Shown piece by piece: positions 27,304 through 35,773 of a stretch of 64,000 nucleotides of DNA (the stretch's first letter is position 1; the number at the start of each line of letters is the position of its first letter). This DNA is from Mycobacterium sp. 1554424.7 (lineage in GTDB: Bacteria > Actinomycetota > Actinomycetes > Mycobacteriales > Mycobacteriaceae). The notes beneath the pieces are model-generated. The model did no database searches and had not been told where the DNA came from. It was given only the letters and a program-made list of their open reading frames with translations. Position numbers and translations under genes: made by a program. The stretch spans positions 17,890 through 81,889 of the forward strand of contig NZ_LZSE01000129.1 of assembly GCF_001665295.1 (NCBI RefSeq), read 5' to 3'.

Positions 27304-28683
27304 ATGACGCAATTACAAACGGCGGCGAGGCCGGACTTGCCGCAGGCGCGGGCCCATCGCGTCCGCGACTGGGCGCGATCGCTGCGCGTGGGACTCGACC
27401 CCGAGGCCTACTTTCGTCGGCGCGCCGACAGCCGCGATCCGTTCGTGGTGATCTTCCCGGGCCTCGGGCCCGTGCACTTCCTCACCACCGCCCGGGACGC
27501 GCAGCAGTTGTTGACCACGCCGCGGGAGACCCTGTGCGCGCCGACGCCCAATCCGATCGAGCCGATCGTGGGGCCGGATTCCGTGATCCTGACCTCCGGC
27601 GAGCACCATCGCAGCCAGCGCCGCCTGATGTCCCCGGCGTTTCACGGCGCCCAGATGCGCCGGCGTGCGGACGCGATAGCCAAAGCCGTGCTCGCCGAGG
27701 TGGATTCGTGGCGCCCGGGCGACCGGGTGGCGCTGCACCGCACCACCCAGGCCATCACGCTGCGCATCATCGTCGAGACCGTGCTGGGGGTGGATGAGGC
27801 GCGCATCGAAGAGTACGCCGGCGTGGTGTCCGCGCTGATGAACGCGAACACCGCATCCCTGCTGTTGCTGCCGGCGCTGCGCAGGAACTTCGCCGGCCTG
27901 GGCCCGTGGGCTCGGCTGGTGCGCCTGCGCACCGAATTCCAGGGCATGCTTTCCGACCAGATGGAGCACGACCGCGGCGCCCTCGGTCACGGTGCCGTGT
28001 TGAGCGACCTGTTGCGCGAAAACGACCACGCGCGGACGGGTCTCGACGACGACGACCTGCAACAGCAGCTTCGGACGATGGTGGTCGCCGGACACGACAC
28101 CACGGCCGCCGCGCTGGCGTGGGCGCTGTACCACATTCACCGCGACTGCGAGGTCCGCGCGCGGCTCGCCGACGAGCTCTCCGCCGATCCCGCGCCGCAC
28201 GAGATGCCGAGGCTCCCCTATCTGTCCGCGGTCATCAAAGAGACGCTGAGGATGCACCCCGCGGTGCCGGTCGTCCTGCGCAAGCTCATCGAACCGCAAT
28301 CCATCGGTTCGGTGCGGTATCGCGGCGGCGACATCGTCGGAATCGCGCTGCCCGCCGTCCATTTCAGCTCCGATGTGTGGCGCGATCCCTACCGGTTCGA
28401 TCCCGATCGCTTTCTCGCCGGCAACCCGACACCGTTCGAATACCTGCCTTTTGGCGGCGGGCACCGCCGCTGCCTGGGGGCGGCCTTCGCCAACTATGAA
28501 ATGGCCGTCGCAGTCGGCACCATCATGCGCTCGGTGGAGCTGAGCATGCCGCGGCGAGAGCGCCGCAGAAAGCCGCCGCGTTCGGTACCGCGCGGCATCG
28601 CCGTCGTCCCGCGCCGGGAGGTGAAGCTCGTGGTCAGCCGAACTGGGTCTGCGGCCGGGGCATCGCGGCGCCGTCGACGGTGA
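27304..28683 (+). CDS. Cytochrome P450
   Basis: This 459-residue haem monooxygenase has the I-helix motif VVAGHDTTAAALAWALY, the K-helix ETLR motif (IKETLRMHPAVPVVLRK), the FDPDRF segment and the haem loop FGGGHRRCLGAAFANYE with the axial Cys. The build is like the CYP137/CYP138-type mycobacterial enzymes (closer to class E than to the short CYP1xx forms), but I cannot assign a family. The last about 17 codons overlap the end of the DUF427 gene on the other strand. Confidence 0.9.
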   Translation: MTQLQTAARPDLPQARAHRVRDWARSLRVGLDPEAYFRRRADSRDPFVVIFPGLGPVHFLTTARDAQQLLTTPRETLCAPTPNPIEPIVGPDSVILTSGEHHRSQRRLMSPAFHGAQMRRRADAIAKAVLAEVDSWRPGDRVALHRTTQAITLRIIVETVLGVDEARIEEYAGVVSALMNANTASLLLLPALRRNFAGLGPWARLVRLRTEFQGMLSDQMEHDRGALGHGAVLSDLLRENDHARTGLDDDDLQQQLRTMVVAGHDTTAAALAWALYHIHRDCEVRARLADELSADPAPHEMPRLPYLSAVIKETLRMHPAVPVVLRKLIEPQSIGSVRYRGGDIVGIALPAVHFSSDVWRDPYRFDPDRFLAGNPTPFEYLPFGGGHRRCLGAAFANYEMAVAVGTIMRSVELSMPRRERRRKPPRSVPRGIAVVPRREVKLVVSRTGSAAGASRRRRR

Positions 28684-29404
28684 TGTCGACCTTCTCGTTG
28701 TAGAAGGCCACCAGGCCGGCGATTTGGTAGACCGCCGGCAGCGGGTAGTGGTACGTCCAGGCCAGGTCCGGGTGCGCGGTCTCCCCCAGCCGCACCGACC
28801 AGTAGCCCGACGTCACACCCTTGTACGGGCACAGCGTCTGCGTCGGGCTGGGTTCCAGGTGCTCGAAGGCGATGTCCGTCGGATCGATGTAATACCTTGT
28901 GGGCAAACCGGTTTCGAACAGCAACACCGGGGACCGGGTGTCGGCCAGCACGGTTCCCTCCAGCTCGACCCGGACATGCCGGTGCGAGCGCAGCGCGTCG
29001 ACCCGCGAATACGGGTTGCGCGGGTGGCCGTAGATCGGCTCGTCTTCCTCGAACCAGCGCAGCGGATCCCATTCGAATCGCACGGTGCCGGCCACGGGGC
29101 TGTCGCCGTCGGCGTCAAACACCCGCGCCGCCGAGGGATAGGTTTGGCCGTCGCCGACCAGGGAGTGCAGCCGCGACGGCCCGAGCTGCACCTTCTGTGG
29201 GTGGTCCTCGTCGCGCAGGAATTCCGTGCGGACGTCCGCCAGCGGCACGTAATACGCCGGGTAGTAAGGCAATTCCCACACGTACCGGGCCGCGGTGGTG
29301 TCGAAGACCAGTTCGTGACCGAGATAGCCGCGGACCCGCCGCGGCGCGGGCTCGATGCGCCCGCGGGTGGCGGCCATCTGCGGGTAGTCGCGGTCGGCGC
29401 TCAT
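28634..29404 (-). CDS. Two-domain DUF427 protein
   Basis: This 256-residue protein has two copies of the DUF427 (beta-tent) fold. One carries RGYLGHELVFDTTAARYVWE followed by YYVPLADVRTEFLRD; the other carries VRVELEGTVLADTRSPVLLFE followed by RYYIDPTDIAFEHLEPSPT and CPYKGVTSGYWSV. Each repeat has a conserved Lys- or Pro-rich CPYKG-type turn. Function unknown; the family often sits near redox and hydrolase genes. The ATG overlaps the upstream stop as ATGA. Confidence 0.85.
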   Translation of the reverse strand: MSADRDYPQMAATRGRIEPAPRRVRGYLGHELVFDTTAARYVWELPYYPAYYVPLADVRTEFLRDEDHPQKVQLGPSRLHSLVGDGQTYPSAARVFDADGDSPVAGTVRFEWDPLRWFEEDEPIYGHPRNPYSRVDALRSHRHVRVELEGTVLADTRSPVLLFETGLPTRYYIDPTDIAFEHLEPSPTQTLCPYKGVTSGYWSVRLGETAHPDLAWTYHYPLPAVYQIAGLVAFYNEKVDITVDGAAMPRPQTQFG

Positions 29405-29676
29405 GTCTGGTCCTTCGAGGCCAGGCCGGCCGGCGCATTGGCGATCGCCTGGTGGATGGCGTCGGCCAGCGCCAGGGCGCTCTCCTCGGTGAGTTCGAGC
29501 GCGACGCGCGCCGACGGGCCCAGCTCCGGGTTGATCACGTCGATGTTGACCGTGTGGCCGTAGGGCGCGTGGACGGGATGGTCGACGTACACCGTGGCGC
29601 GGGTGGCGCCGAACCAGCCGGTCCTGCCCTTGCCGCTGCCGTCGATCCGCACGTGTTCGGTGAGGTATGTGCACAT
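29401..29676 (-). CDS. Small conserved protein (DUF6295-like)
   Basis: This 91-residue protein begins MCTYLTEHVRIDGSGKGRTG. Its middle, TVYVDHPVHAPYGHTVNID, has two conserved His, and it closes with ALALADAIHQAIANAP. I recall such proteins under DUF6295, without known function; the naming is tentative. It lies between the dienelactone hydrolase and the DUF427 gene in a tight operon, 12 bases after the former and overlapping the latter. Confidence 0.72.
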   Translation of the reverse strand: MCTYLTEHVRIDGSGKGRTGWFGATRATVYVDHPVHAPYGHTVNIDVINPELGPSARVALELTEESALALADAIHQAIANAPAGLASKDQT

Positions 29677-29688
29677 GTGTTGCGAGGC

Positions 29689-30444
29689 CTAGCCTTTCAG
29701 GTGGGTGGCGAAGAATTCGTCGATGCGCCGCCAGCCGTCGACGGCGGCCTCCGGCCGGTACGCCGGCCGGTCGACGGAGAAGAACGAATGGCCCGCGCCG
29801 TCGTAGGAAACAAACTCGTGGGGCTTGTCGAATTTGGTCAGCTCCGCGTCCAGGGTGGCCACGGCGGGCGGCGCCGGGAACCTGTCGTCGGCCCCGAACA
29901 GCCCGAGCAGCGGGCAGCTCAGCTTCGGCGCCAGGTGCAGGATCGGCTGCATGGCCTTGGGCATGCCCTCGATCAAGTCCTCGACGATGAACGCGCCGTA
30001 GCAGTCCACCGCGGCATCGAACGGCAGCGAGCACGCCGCCAGGAACGCGTGCCGCCCGCCCGAGCAGTGCCCGATGACGCCGAACTTCCCGTTGGCACCC
30101 GGCAAGGACCGCAGGTGCTCGACCGCGCCCGCCACGTCGCCGATCAGGCGCTCGTCGGGTACGCCGCCGGCGGCCCGCACCGTCGCGGCGGCGTCGTCGG
30201 GCGCGGCGCCCGGAGCCTCGCGCGAATACAGGTTGGGGGCAACGGCGTGATAGCCGCTGACGGCGAGCCGCCGCACGAACTCCTTGGTTTCCCGATCATA
30301 GCCGGGCATGTGGTGGATCCACACGATTCCGCCGCGCGATCCGTCCGCGAGTGGGGACGCGCGGTAGGCCTCGATCTCGTCGCCGCCATGGCCGGTGATG
30401 GTGATCGTTTCCGCGCGGATAGCGTCCGGACTTACTGCGCTCAC
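29689..30444 (-). CDS. Dienelactone hydrolase-family protein
   Basis: This 251-residue alpha/beta hydrolase has the nucleophile motif VIGHCSGGRHAFLAA with Cys instead of Ser, FGADDRFPAP with the catalytic Asp and GAGHSFFSVDRPAYRPEAA with the His, the usual dienelactone hydrolase triad. It would open cyclic lactones or related esters. GTG at 30444 is preceded by AAGGAG with a five-base gap; the extension up to 30609 is rejected because it overlaps no ribosome site and is unlike the family. It is first in a three-gene operon with the small conserved gene and the DUF427 gene. Confidence 0.88.
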   Translation of the reverse strand: MSAVSPDAIRAETITITGHGGDEIEAYRASPLADGSRGGIVWIHHMPGYDRETKEFVRRLAVSGYHAVAPNLYSREAPGAAPDDAAATVRAAGGVPDERLIGDVAGAVEHLRSLPGANGKFGVIGHCSGGRHAFLAACSLPFDAAVDCYGAFIVEDLIEGMPKAMQPILHLAPKLSCPLLGLFGADDRFPAPPAVATLDAELTKFDKPHEFVSYDGAGHSFFSVDRPAYRPEAAVDGWRRIDEFFATHLKG

Positions 30445-30533
30445 GCCTGCTCCTTCGTTGGTGCGCCCCGCCGGAACCAACGTAACCGAATTGCGCCATG
30501 GCGGAACCGGCCCCGTCCTGACGTCGGGCGTTG

Positions 30534-30932
30534 TCAATCGCTTCCCGGAGAGGCGGTCGCCAGGCCATGCGACACGGCGGCCTCGATGAGTCGGCGATCG
30601 TATGCGCACAAGGCCGTCAGGCTGCGTCGGTTGGCGTGAGCTGTGGCCAGGTGTATCGCATCGAGCGTGCGCAGGTCGGTGGGGGGGACGATGGCCGCTG
30701 CCGCAGCAATAGCGTCAGTCAGCACCAAGGTGTCGATCGTTGAGGCGACACTTCGCGCTCTGGCCACGGTGGCGGGCCCAACCCGCGCGGCCGCGCGGAT
30801 GAGCTCGATGTGACCGATCGCGCTCGTAGCAAGGTCTTCGTCCGGACGATCGTTCAGCCAATCAATTAGGCCTTCCGATTCTTTCTCAGCGGCAACAAGT
30901 TTGACGATTGCCGAGGTGTCGAGGTAGATCAT
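30534..30932 (-). CDS. vapC: VapC-type toxin, PIN-domain ribonuclease
   Basis: This 132-residue PIN protein shows the first acidic residue in MIYLDTSAIVK, a Glu in HIELIRAA, and LRTLDAIHLATAHANR and YDRRLIEAA for the other metal-binding acids. It would cut RNA (tRNA in related VapC) when freed from its antitoxin. The ATG overlaps the stop of vapB as ATGA. Sequence style resembles VapC47 and VapC46 of M. tuberculosis. Confidence 0.9.
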   Translation of the reverse strand: MIYLDTSAIVKLVAAEKESEGLIDWLNDRPDEDLATSAIGHIELIRAAARVGPATVARARSVASTIDTLVLTDAIAAAAAIVPPTDLRTLDAIHLATAHANRRSLTALCAYDRRLIEAAVSHGLATASPGSD

Positions 30933-31198
30933 CGGTCGGCTCGTTGCTCTTCCAGCATCGAACTGAGCGAGTGACCTTCAACCAGATCGGCCATGCTGAA
31001 GGGAACTCGTGGCGCGGTAGCGGGGATTAATTGGCCTTCAGCGATGAGCTTGCCGCGGGCCTGCTCGGCGGGTGTGAGTGGAACCAGGCGTGCCACGGGC
31101 CGACCCCGGTCCGTGATTTGAATGGTTAACCCCGCCTTCGCTTTCGCTACCCACGCGCTGGCGTTTTGGCGTAGCTCGCGAATTCCGATCACTTCCAC
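30929..31198 (-). CDS. vapB: VapB-type antitoxin (Phd/YefM fold)
   Basis: This 89-residue antitoxin has the N-terminal DNA-binding fold EVIGIRELRQNASAWVAKAK and ITDRGRPVARLVPL, followed by an unstructured toxin-wrapping tail (LVEGHSLSSMLEEQRADR). The GTG at 31198 starts the frame and lies six bases after a TACACT -10 box, so the message is probably leaderless. It precedes vapC in the usual order. Confidence 0.9.
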   Translation of the reverse strand: MEVIGIRELRQNASAWVAKAKAGLTIQITDRGRPVARLVPLTPAEQARGKLIAEGQLIPATAPRVPFSMADLVEGHSLSSMLEEQRADR

Positions 31199-31204
31199 TC
31201 AGCC

Positions 31205-31228
31205 AGTGTAGCACTTAATGTGCTACAC
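31205..31228 (-). promoter_or_regulatory. vapBC promoter with overlapping palindromic operator
   Basis: GTGTAGCAC (31206-31214) and GTGCTACAC (31220-31228) form a perfect 9-base inverted repeat with a five-base spacer. On the minus strand the right-hand end contains TACACT (31210 to 31205), a TANNNT box exactly six bases before the vapB GTG. Binding of VapB-VapC here would block transcription, the standard autoregulation of these pairs. Confidence 0.75.
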
Positions 31229-31371
31229 AGCGATTGGGGACACACGGTCAAGACAGCGATTGGGCCGAATGTTGTCGCCGCCGCGCGAAGCCAAGGGCCG
31301 TGAATTGCTGGAAAACGGATACGGCGCGGGGCAAGATGGTTCCTCAAGCAGCAACGCGGAAGGACACTGCG

Positions 31372-32064
31372 TTGACAACGGAAGCAAGCGCCGCGGAGGC
31401 GGGCACCGAGCCGGTCCCGCTGCGCGCCGTGGTGGCCGACGACGAAACCCTGCTGCGCGAGGGCCTGGCCAGCCTGCTGGACCGCTCCGGGTTCGCCGTG
31501 GTCGGCCAGGTCGGCAACGCCGTCGAACTGCTTCCGTTGGTGCGTCAAGCCAAACCGGATGTCGTAGTGGTGGATATCCGGATGCCGCCCACTCACACGA
31601 CCGAGGGCCTAGAGGCCGCCCAGCGCATCCGCGAGGAACTACCCGACACCGGGATCCTGGTGCTGTCGGCGCATGTCGACGTCGAGCATGCGATGGAGCT
31701 GTTGGCCGGTGGCCGCGGCATCGGATATCTGCTCAAAAGCCGGGTCACCGATGTCGCCGATTTCGTCGACACGTTGCGGCGCATAGCGAAGGGCGCGTCC
31801 GTGGTCGACCCGGCGGTGGTGCAGGAGCTGGTCTCGGGTCGGCGCCGTGACGACCCACTCTCAGCCCTGTCCCCGCGCGAGCTGGAGGTGCTGGAGTTGA
31901 TGGCCGAGGGCCGCTCCAACGCCGGGATCGCGCGGCGTCTGTGGGTCACCGAAGGCACCGTGGAAAAACATGTCCGCAGCATTCTCACCAAACTCGGCTT
32001 GCCGGAGACCGACGACGACCACCGTCGCGTCCGCGCGGTCGTCACGTTCCTCGACTCGCGCTGA
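31372..32064 (+). CDS. NarL/LuxR-family response regulator
   Basis: This protein of about 230 residues has a receiver domain (RAVVADDETLLREGLASLL, phospho-Asp in VVVVDIRMPP, LVLSAHVD and YLLKSRV with the conserved Lys), and a LuxR-type helix-turn-helix (LSPRELEVLELMAEGRSNAG, then TVEKHVRSIL). It is a DNA-binding regulator normally served by a histidine kinase of the HisKA_3 type. No kinase is adjacent; the nearest is at 40,680-42,500. TTG at 31372 follows AAGGAC and is my choice; ATG at 31336 is an alternative. Confidence 0.88.
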   Translation: MTTEASAAEAGTEPVPLRAVVADDETLLREGLASLLDRSGFAVVGQVGNAVELLPLVRQAKPDVVVVDIRMPPTHTTEGLEAAQRIREELPDTGILVLSAHVDVEHAMELLAGGRGIGYLLKSRVTDVADFVDTLRRIAKGASVVDPAVVQELVSGRRRDDPLSALSPRELEVLELMAEGRSNAGIARRLWVTEGTVEKHVRSILTKLGLPETDDDHRRVRAVVTFLDSR

Positions 32065-32101
32065 CCCGACTCCCCAAGACGCCCCAAACCCGCTGCCGCC
32101 G

Positions 32102-32677
32102 CTAGCTTTCGATCGCGCGTGCCTCGGCTAACAGTCGGCGCAGTCGCCGCCGGCCCCGGTGCAGGCGTGACACCACCGTTCCGATCGGAGCGTTCATCAG
32201 AGCCGCAATCTCCTTGCAACGCAACCCCTGGATGTCCGCGTAGTACACGGTGAGGCGAAACTGGTGGGGCAGGGCGCGCATCGCAACTATGACATCGTGC
32301 TCGCCGACCCGATCCAACGCCTGGTCTTCGGCCGATGGCAGGCCCTTGGCCGAATGGGCGGCGCTCGCCAGCAGTTGCATATCGGTAATCCCGTCCGTCA
32401 AATCCTGAACCGGACGTCGCCGAGTCTTGCGGCAATTGCTGATGTGGGTGTTGACCAGGATTCGGTGCAGCCAGGCGTGGACGTTGCTGTCGGACCGGAA
32501 GGAATCGAAGCCGGCGAACGCATTGGTCAGCGTATCCTGCACGAGGTCTTCCGCGTCGGCGTGATGGCGGGTCATCCGCAGAGCTTGCCGATGCAGGTCG
32601 CCGATCAGGGGCGCGACTTGGCATTCAAACCCATTAGTAGGGTATGCGTCGGCAGTGAATTCCGCTGTCAGGGTCAT
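32102..32677 (-). CDS. ECF sigma factor of the SigH type
   Basis: This 191-residue sigma factor has region 2 (ALRMTRHHADAEDLVQDTLT and WLHRILVNTHISNCRKTRRR) and region 4 (LPHQFRLTVYYADIQGLRCK and IGTVVSRLHRGRRRLRRLL). Wording is very close to mycobacterial SigH/SigE, where LLQET and YINSYRKK occur in the same places, so it is probably a paralogue. No zinc-binding anti-sigma gene (RshA-like) follows, which is unusual for this group. The ATG at 32677 follows GAGAGG; an upstream extension to 32845 is unlike any sigma factor. Confidence 0.88.
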   Translation of the reverse strand: MTLTAEFTADAYPTNGFECQVAPLIGDLHRQALRMTRHHADAEDLVQDTLTNAFAGFDSFRSDSNVHAWLHRILVNTHISNCRKTRRRPVQDLTDGITDMQLLASAAHSAKGLPSAEDQALDRVGEHDVIVAMRALPHQFRLTVYYADIQGLRCKEIAALMNAPIGTVVSRLHRGRRRLRRLLAEARAIES

Positions 32678-32964
32678 GCTGGGCCTCTCGTGTCGCGGCT
32701 GAACGGCGCCTATCGGCTCCCACGCCTTACGATTGCGGCTCCGCCGCGCCGCGTCTGCACTGCTGGCAGCCGTCCGGTGTTCCCGGCAGCGGCAGTGTGC
32801 GCGCCCCGGGTAGCCGGTATCGGCGGTGGCGACCAGCCCGCTCACCGCCGGTTACGCCGCCCGCCCTGCGGCCGCGTACACCTGGCCGCCAAACCTTCCC
32901 GGATCGCGGTTGGTTTCCTGCTAGCTTCCATGCGATCGGTTCGCAGCTACTCCACACTGAACTC

Positions 32965-33345
32965 GTGACACTTGGTAAGCGAACGCGGTGCATCATCGTT
33001 GATGACAACCGCGACTTCCTCGATGCGGCAACCCGGTTGCTCGAGCACCAGGGAATCAACGTTGTGGCGGTGGCGACGTCTTCCGCCGAAGGGCTGCGCT
33101 GTGTCGAGGAACTGCGGCCCGACGTGACGCTCGTCGATATCGACCTGGGCGAGGAGAGCGGTTTCGAGGTCGTCGAGAAGCTTCAACACAACGCGTTCGG
33201 CCTCAGGGTTCCGGCCATTTTGATATCTACCCACGGCGAAGAGGACTTTGCCGAGTTGGTATCTACCAGTCCCGCTGTGGCCTTCATACCGAAAGCCACC
33301 CTGTCCGGCGCCGCGATCCGGGCTGTACTTGGTGTTGCGGGATAG
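32965..33345 (+). CDS. Single-domain response regulator (CheY-like receiver)
   Basis: This 126-residue protein consists of one receiver domain: IIVDDNRDFLDAATRLL (acidic pocket), VTLVDIDLGEESGFEVVE (phospho-Asp), ILISTHGEED (Thr/Ser) and VAFIPKATLSG (Lys). It has no output domain, so it would act through protein contact or as a phosphate sink. The GTG at 32965 is the most likely start. It diverges from the sigma factor gene with about 290 bases between. Confidence 0.85.
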   Translation: MTLGKRTRCIIVDDNRDFLDAATRLLEHQGINVVAVATSSAEGLRCVEELRPDVTLVDIDLGEESGFEVVEKLQHNAFGLRVPAILISTHGEEDFAELVSTSPAVAFIPKATLSGAAIRAVLGVAG

Positions 33346-33621
33346 CCGCACACATACGCCCGCGCGATACCGGCTGGCGCGGCAAATGGATTGGTCTTGC
33401 CGCTGCGGCGCGAAGCCGTCGCCGCCTTCGTGTAACCCATTGCAGCTCCGCCAAACTCGGAGCCGGTAATTGATCTCACCGGTGCAAGTATTCCGGCTAG
33501 CCGGAAGCCGAATGGACGGCTAGCGCCGACGACATCGCCGCAGATCGCGGCAAAGCTAGGTGTTGAGCTCGCATGTCGACGATCTTGCGAGCCAAACGGA
33601 TAACGCACGGGGAGAAGAGAA

Positions 33622-33921
33622 ATGTCGTTTGTCACCACCCAGCCGGAGGCGCTGACGGCGGCGGCGGAACACCTGGCCGCCATCGGTTCGGCAATGACAG
33701 CGCACAATTCCGCCGTGGCCGAGCCCACTACCGGAGTGGTGCCGGCCGCCGCCGACGAGGTCTCGGCGCTGACCGCGGCGGCGTTCGCCGCGCACGGGGC
33801 ATTGTTCCAAGAGGTCAGCGCGCAAGCGGCGGCGATCCATCAACGGTTCGTCACCACCTTGCAAGCGTCCGCCGGATCGTACGCGACCACCGAGGCGGCC
33901 AACGCGGTCGCCGCCCGCTGA
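33622..33921 (+). CDS. PE family protein
   Basis: This 99-residue PE protein starts MSFVTTQPEALTAAAEHLAA and keeps the Pro-Glu motif near residues 8-9 and the two-helix hairpin. The YATTEAANA motif near the end corresponds to the YxxxD/E secretion signal (Tyr then Glu). It has no C-terminal extension. Ribosome site GGAGAAGAG precedes the ATG. With the PPE gene 14 bases on, it makes a standard PE-PPE secretion pair. Confidence 0.93.
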   Translation: MSFVTTQPEALTAAAEHLAAIGSAMTAHNSAVAEPTTGVVPAAADEVSALTAAAFAAHGALFQEVSAQAAAIHQRFVTTLQASAGSYATTEAANAVAAR

Positions 33922-33935
33922 AATCGTTACGACCG

Positions 33936-35060
33936 ATGGACTTCGGAGCGCTTCCACCCGAAATCAACAGCGGCCGAATGTATTCCGGTCCCGGATCGGG
34001 ACCGCTGCTCACCACCGCGGCCGCGTGGGAAAGGACCGCCTCGGAACTGTATTCCACGTCGGCCACCTATTCCTCGGTGATAACCGGCCTCGCTGGCGCC
34101 GGCTGGCAGGGCCCGGCCTCCCAATCGATGGCCACCGCCGCCGCCATCTACGTAATGTGGATGAACGCCGCCGCAACGCAGGCCGAGCAGGCGGCCAGCC
34201 AGGCCCAGGCCGCCGCGGCGGCGTTTGAGGCCGCGTTCGCCGCCACGGTTCCGCCGCCGCTGATCGCGGCCAACCGCGCGCAGCTGGCGACGCTGGTCGC
34301 GACGAATTTTCTTGGCATCAACACCGCGGCGATCATGGCGACGGAAGCCCAATACGCCGAGATGTGGGCCCAGGACGCCGCGGCGATGTACGGTTATGCA
34401 GGCTCCTCGGCCGCCGCGACGACGCTGACTCCGTTCACCGCGCCGCAGCAGAACACCGATCCCGCCGGTTTGACGGCCCAAAGCGCCGCGGTCACCAATT
34501 CCGTGACGAGTTCGACCGGGCCGTCGATCGACACGATCGTTCAACTGATCCTCGACGACATCAACAATGCGCTGGCGCCCGACCACATCAACTCCGGGAT
34601 CAGCGCGTTTGCAACGATCCCCTCCATCATCTTGTCGGCGGCGTCGTTCTTCTCGAGTTCTGGCACGAGCGCCGCCGACTCGACCGCCGCGGCATTGGCG
34701 GACGTGAGCGCGGGACTGAGCAGGGTGGCGACAACGCTCGGCTCGGTGGGCCCGGCGCAGGTCCTCGGCGCGGTGTCGGGCGGAATGGGGCGGGCGGCGA
34801 CGGTCGGCGCCTTGTCGGTGCCGCCGACCTGGGGCGCCACCCTCGCCTCGTCGAATAGCTTGGCGGCCAAGGCAATACCGATAGACCTCGTCAGCCAAAC
34901 CGATCTCGGAGAGTTCGCGCCCCCCGTCAGCCTGGCCGGCGCGCCGGCGAACCTCGCGGCCGGCGCTGCCGCGCGCGGGACGCCCGCGGCGGCCGAGGGC
35001 ACAACGCTGCGGTCATTGATGCGACCGAACATGCTTCCATCCCAGAAGTACATCGGATAA
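33936..35060 (+). CDS. PPE family protein, SVP-type
   Basis: This 374-residue PPE protein starts [20 protein letters not shown]. The conserved WxG-like turn (AGWQGPAS), the [20 protein letters not shown] block and the hydrophobic C-terminal part follow. The SVP motif appears in the form GALSVPPTWG near residue 290. It would fold with the neighbouring PE protein and leave through a type VII system, probably ESX-5. No esx gene follows, and the next gene is on the other strand. Confidence 0.92.
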   Translation: MDFGALPPEINSGRMYSGPGSGPLLTTAAAWERTASELYSTSATYSSVITGLAGAGWQGPASQSMATAAAIYVMWMNAAATQAEQAASQAQAAAAAFEAAFAATVPPPLIAANRAQLATLVATNFLGINTAAIMATEAQYAEMWAQDAAAMYGYAGSSAAATTLTPFTAPQQNTDPAGLTAQSAAVTNSVTSSTGPSIDTIVQLILDDINNALAPDHINSGISAFATIPSIILSAASFFSSSGTSAADSTAAALADVSAGLSRVATTLGSVGPAQVLGAVSGGMGRAATVGALSVPPTWGATLASSNSLAAKAIPIDLVSQTDLGEFAPPVSLAGAPANLAAGAAARGTPAAAEGTTLRSLMRPNMLPSQKYIG

Positions 35061-35108
35061 CCCGCTTCGAAGCTCGGCCAGGGGCCGAGCTAACTGGGCG
35101 CATTCAGG

Positions 35109-35699
35109 TCAGTTGAGCGGAAACTGTTGGGTCTTGATGGAATCCCGCAGCGCGCGTCGATACCGTGACCATACCGGGACATATAGGCCCAGCTCCTTGC
35201 GGACGGCCTGTACCACGTCTCGGCGGTTCACCGCGGCGCTTTCGTACTGCGCCAATGCCGCTCGCTGTTGTTCGGGCAAGTTGTCCAGCCATATTTCAAG
35301 CCGACCCGACACAGCTTCGTCGCCTTCGACTTGCCTGACCCACTCGCCCAGTTGAACGGACTGTTGGTACGCGTAAGCGATGGCTAGATCGGCGGTTTGA
35401 TAATTACCGGTGAGGGCCAGCTCGCTGATCACTCTATCGATCGCTTCGGCCTTTTCGGTCAGGACTTCCCGGCGCGCCGCCGGCGGCAACGCCTTGAGGA
35501 TCTCCAGGTCTCTGCCGATCCGCAAGGCGTCCGCGTAGAGCGTCTTCATCTCCTCGTAGTGGAACCGCTTCTGCTGGGATCGGCGATCGAGCGCCCCCGT
35601 ACCGAACGCGATGACGCCGGCCATCACGACGAATGCGCCGCCCAGCAGAGTTCCCTGCCCGGGAGTCACGCTGTGCCAGAGCTCCATCACCCCACTCAT
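35109..35699 (-). CDS. Conserved hypothetical protein with one membrane helix
   Basis: This 196-residue protein is not one I recognise. A single helix lies near the N-terminus (GTLLGGAFVVMAGVIAFGTG). The rest is charged and helical (RRSQQKRFHYEEMKTLYADA, then ALPPAARREVLTEKAEAIDR), with coiled-coil character. The ATG at 35699 follows AGGTGG. It is convergent with the PPE gene and read in the same direction as the aromatic operon, 70 bases past the end of that operon. Confidence 0.7.
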   Translation of the reverse strand: MSGVMELWHSVTPGQGTLLGGAFVVMAGVIAFGTGALDRRSQQKRFHYEEMKTLYADALRIGRDLEILKALPPAARREVLTEKAEAIDRVISELALTGNYQTADLAIAYAYQQSVQLGEWVRQVEGDEAVSGRLEIWLDNLPEQQRAALAQYESAAVNRRDVVQAVRKELGLYVPVWSRYRRALRDSIKTQQFPLN

Positions 35700-35773
35700 C
35701 GTCACCACCTATCACCGGTTCATCGACCGCGGCGGTATGCCGCGAGCTTCGATGCGTCGCAACTGTTTCAGGT

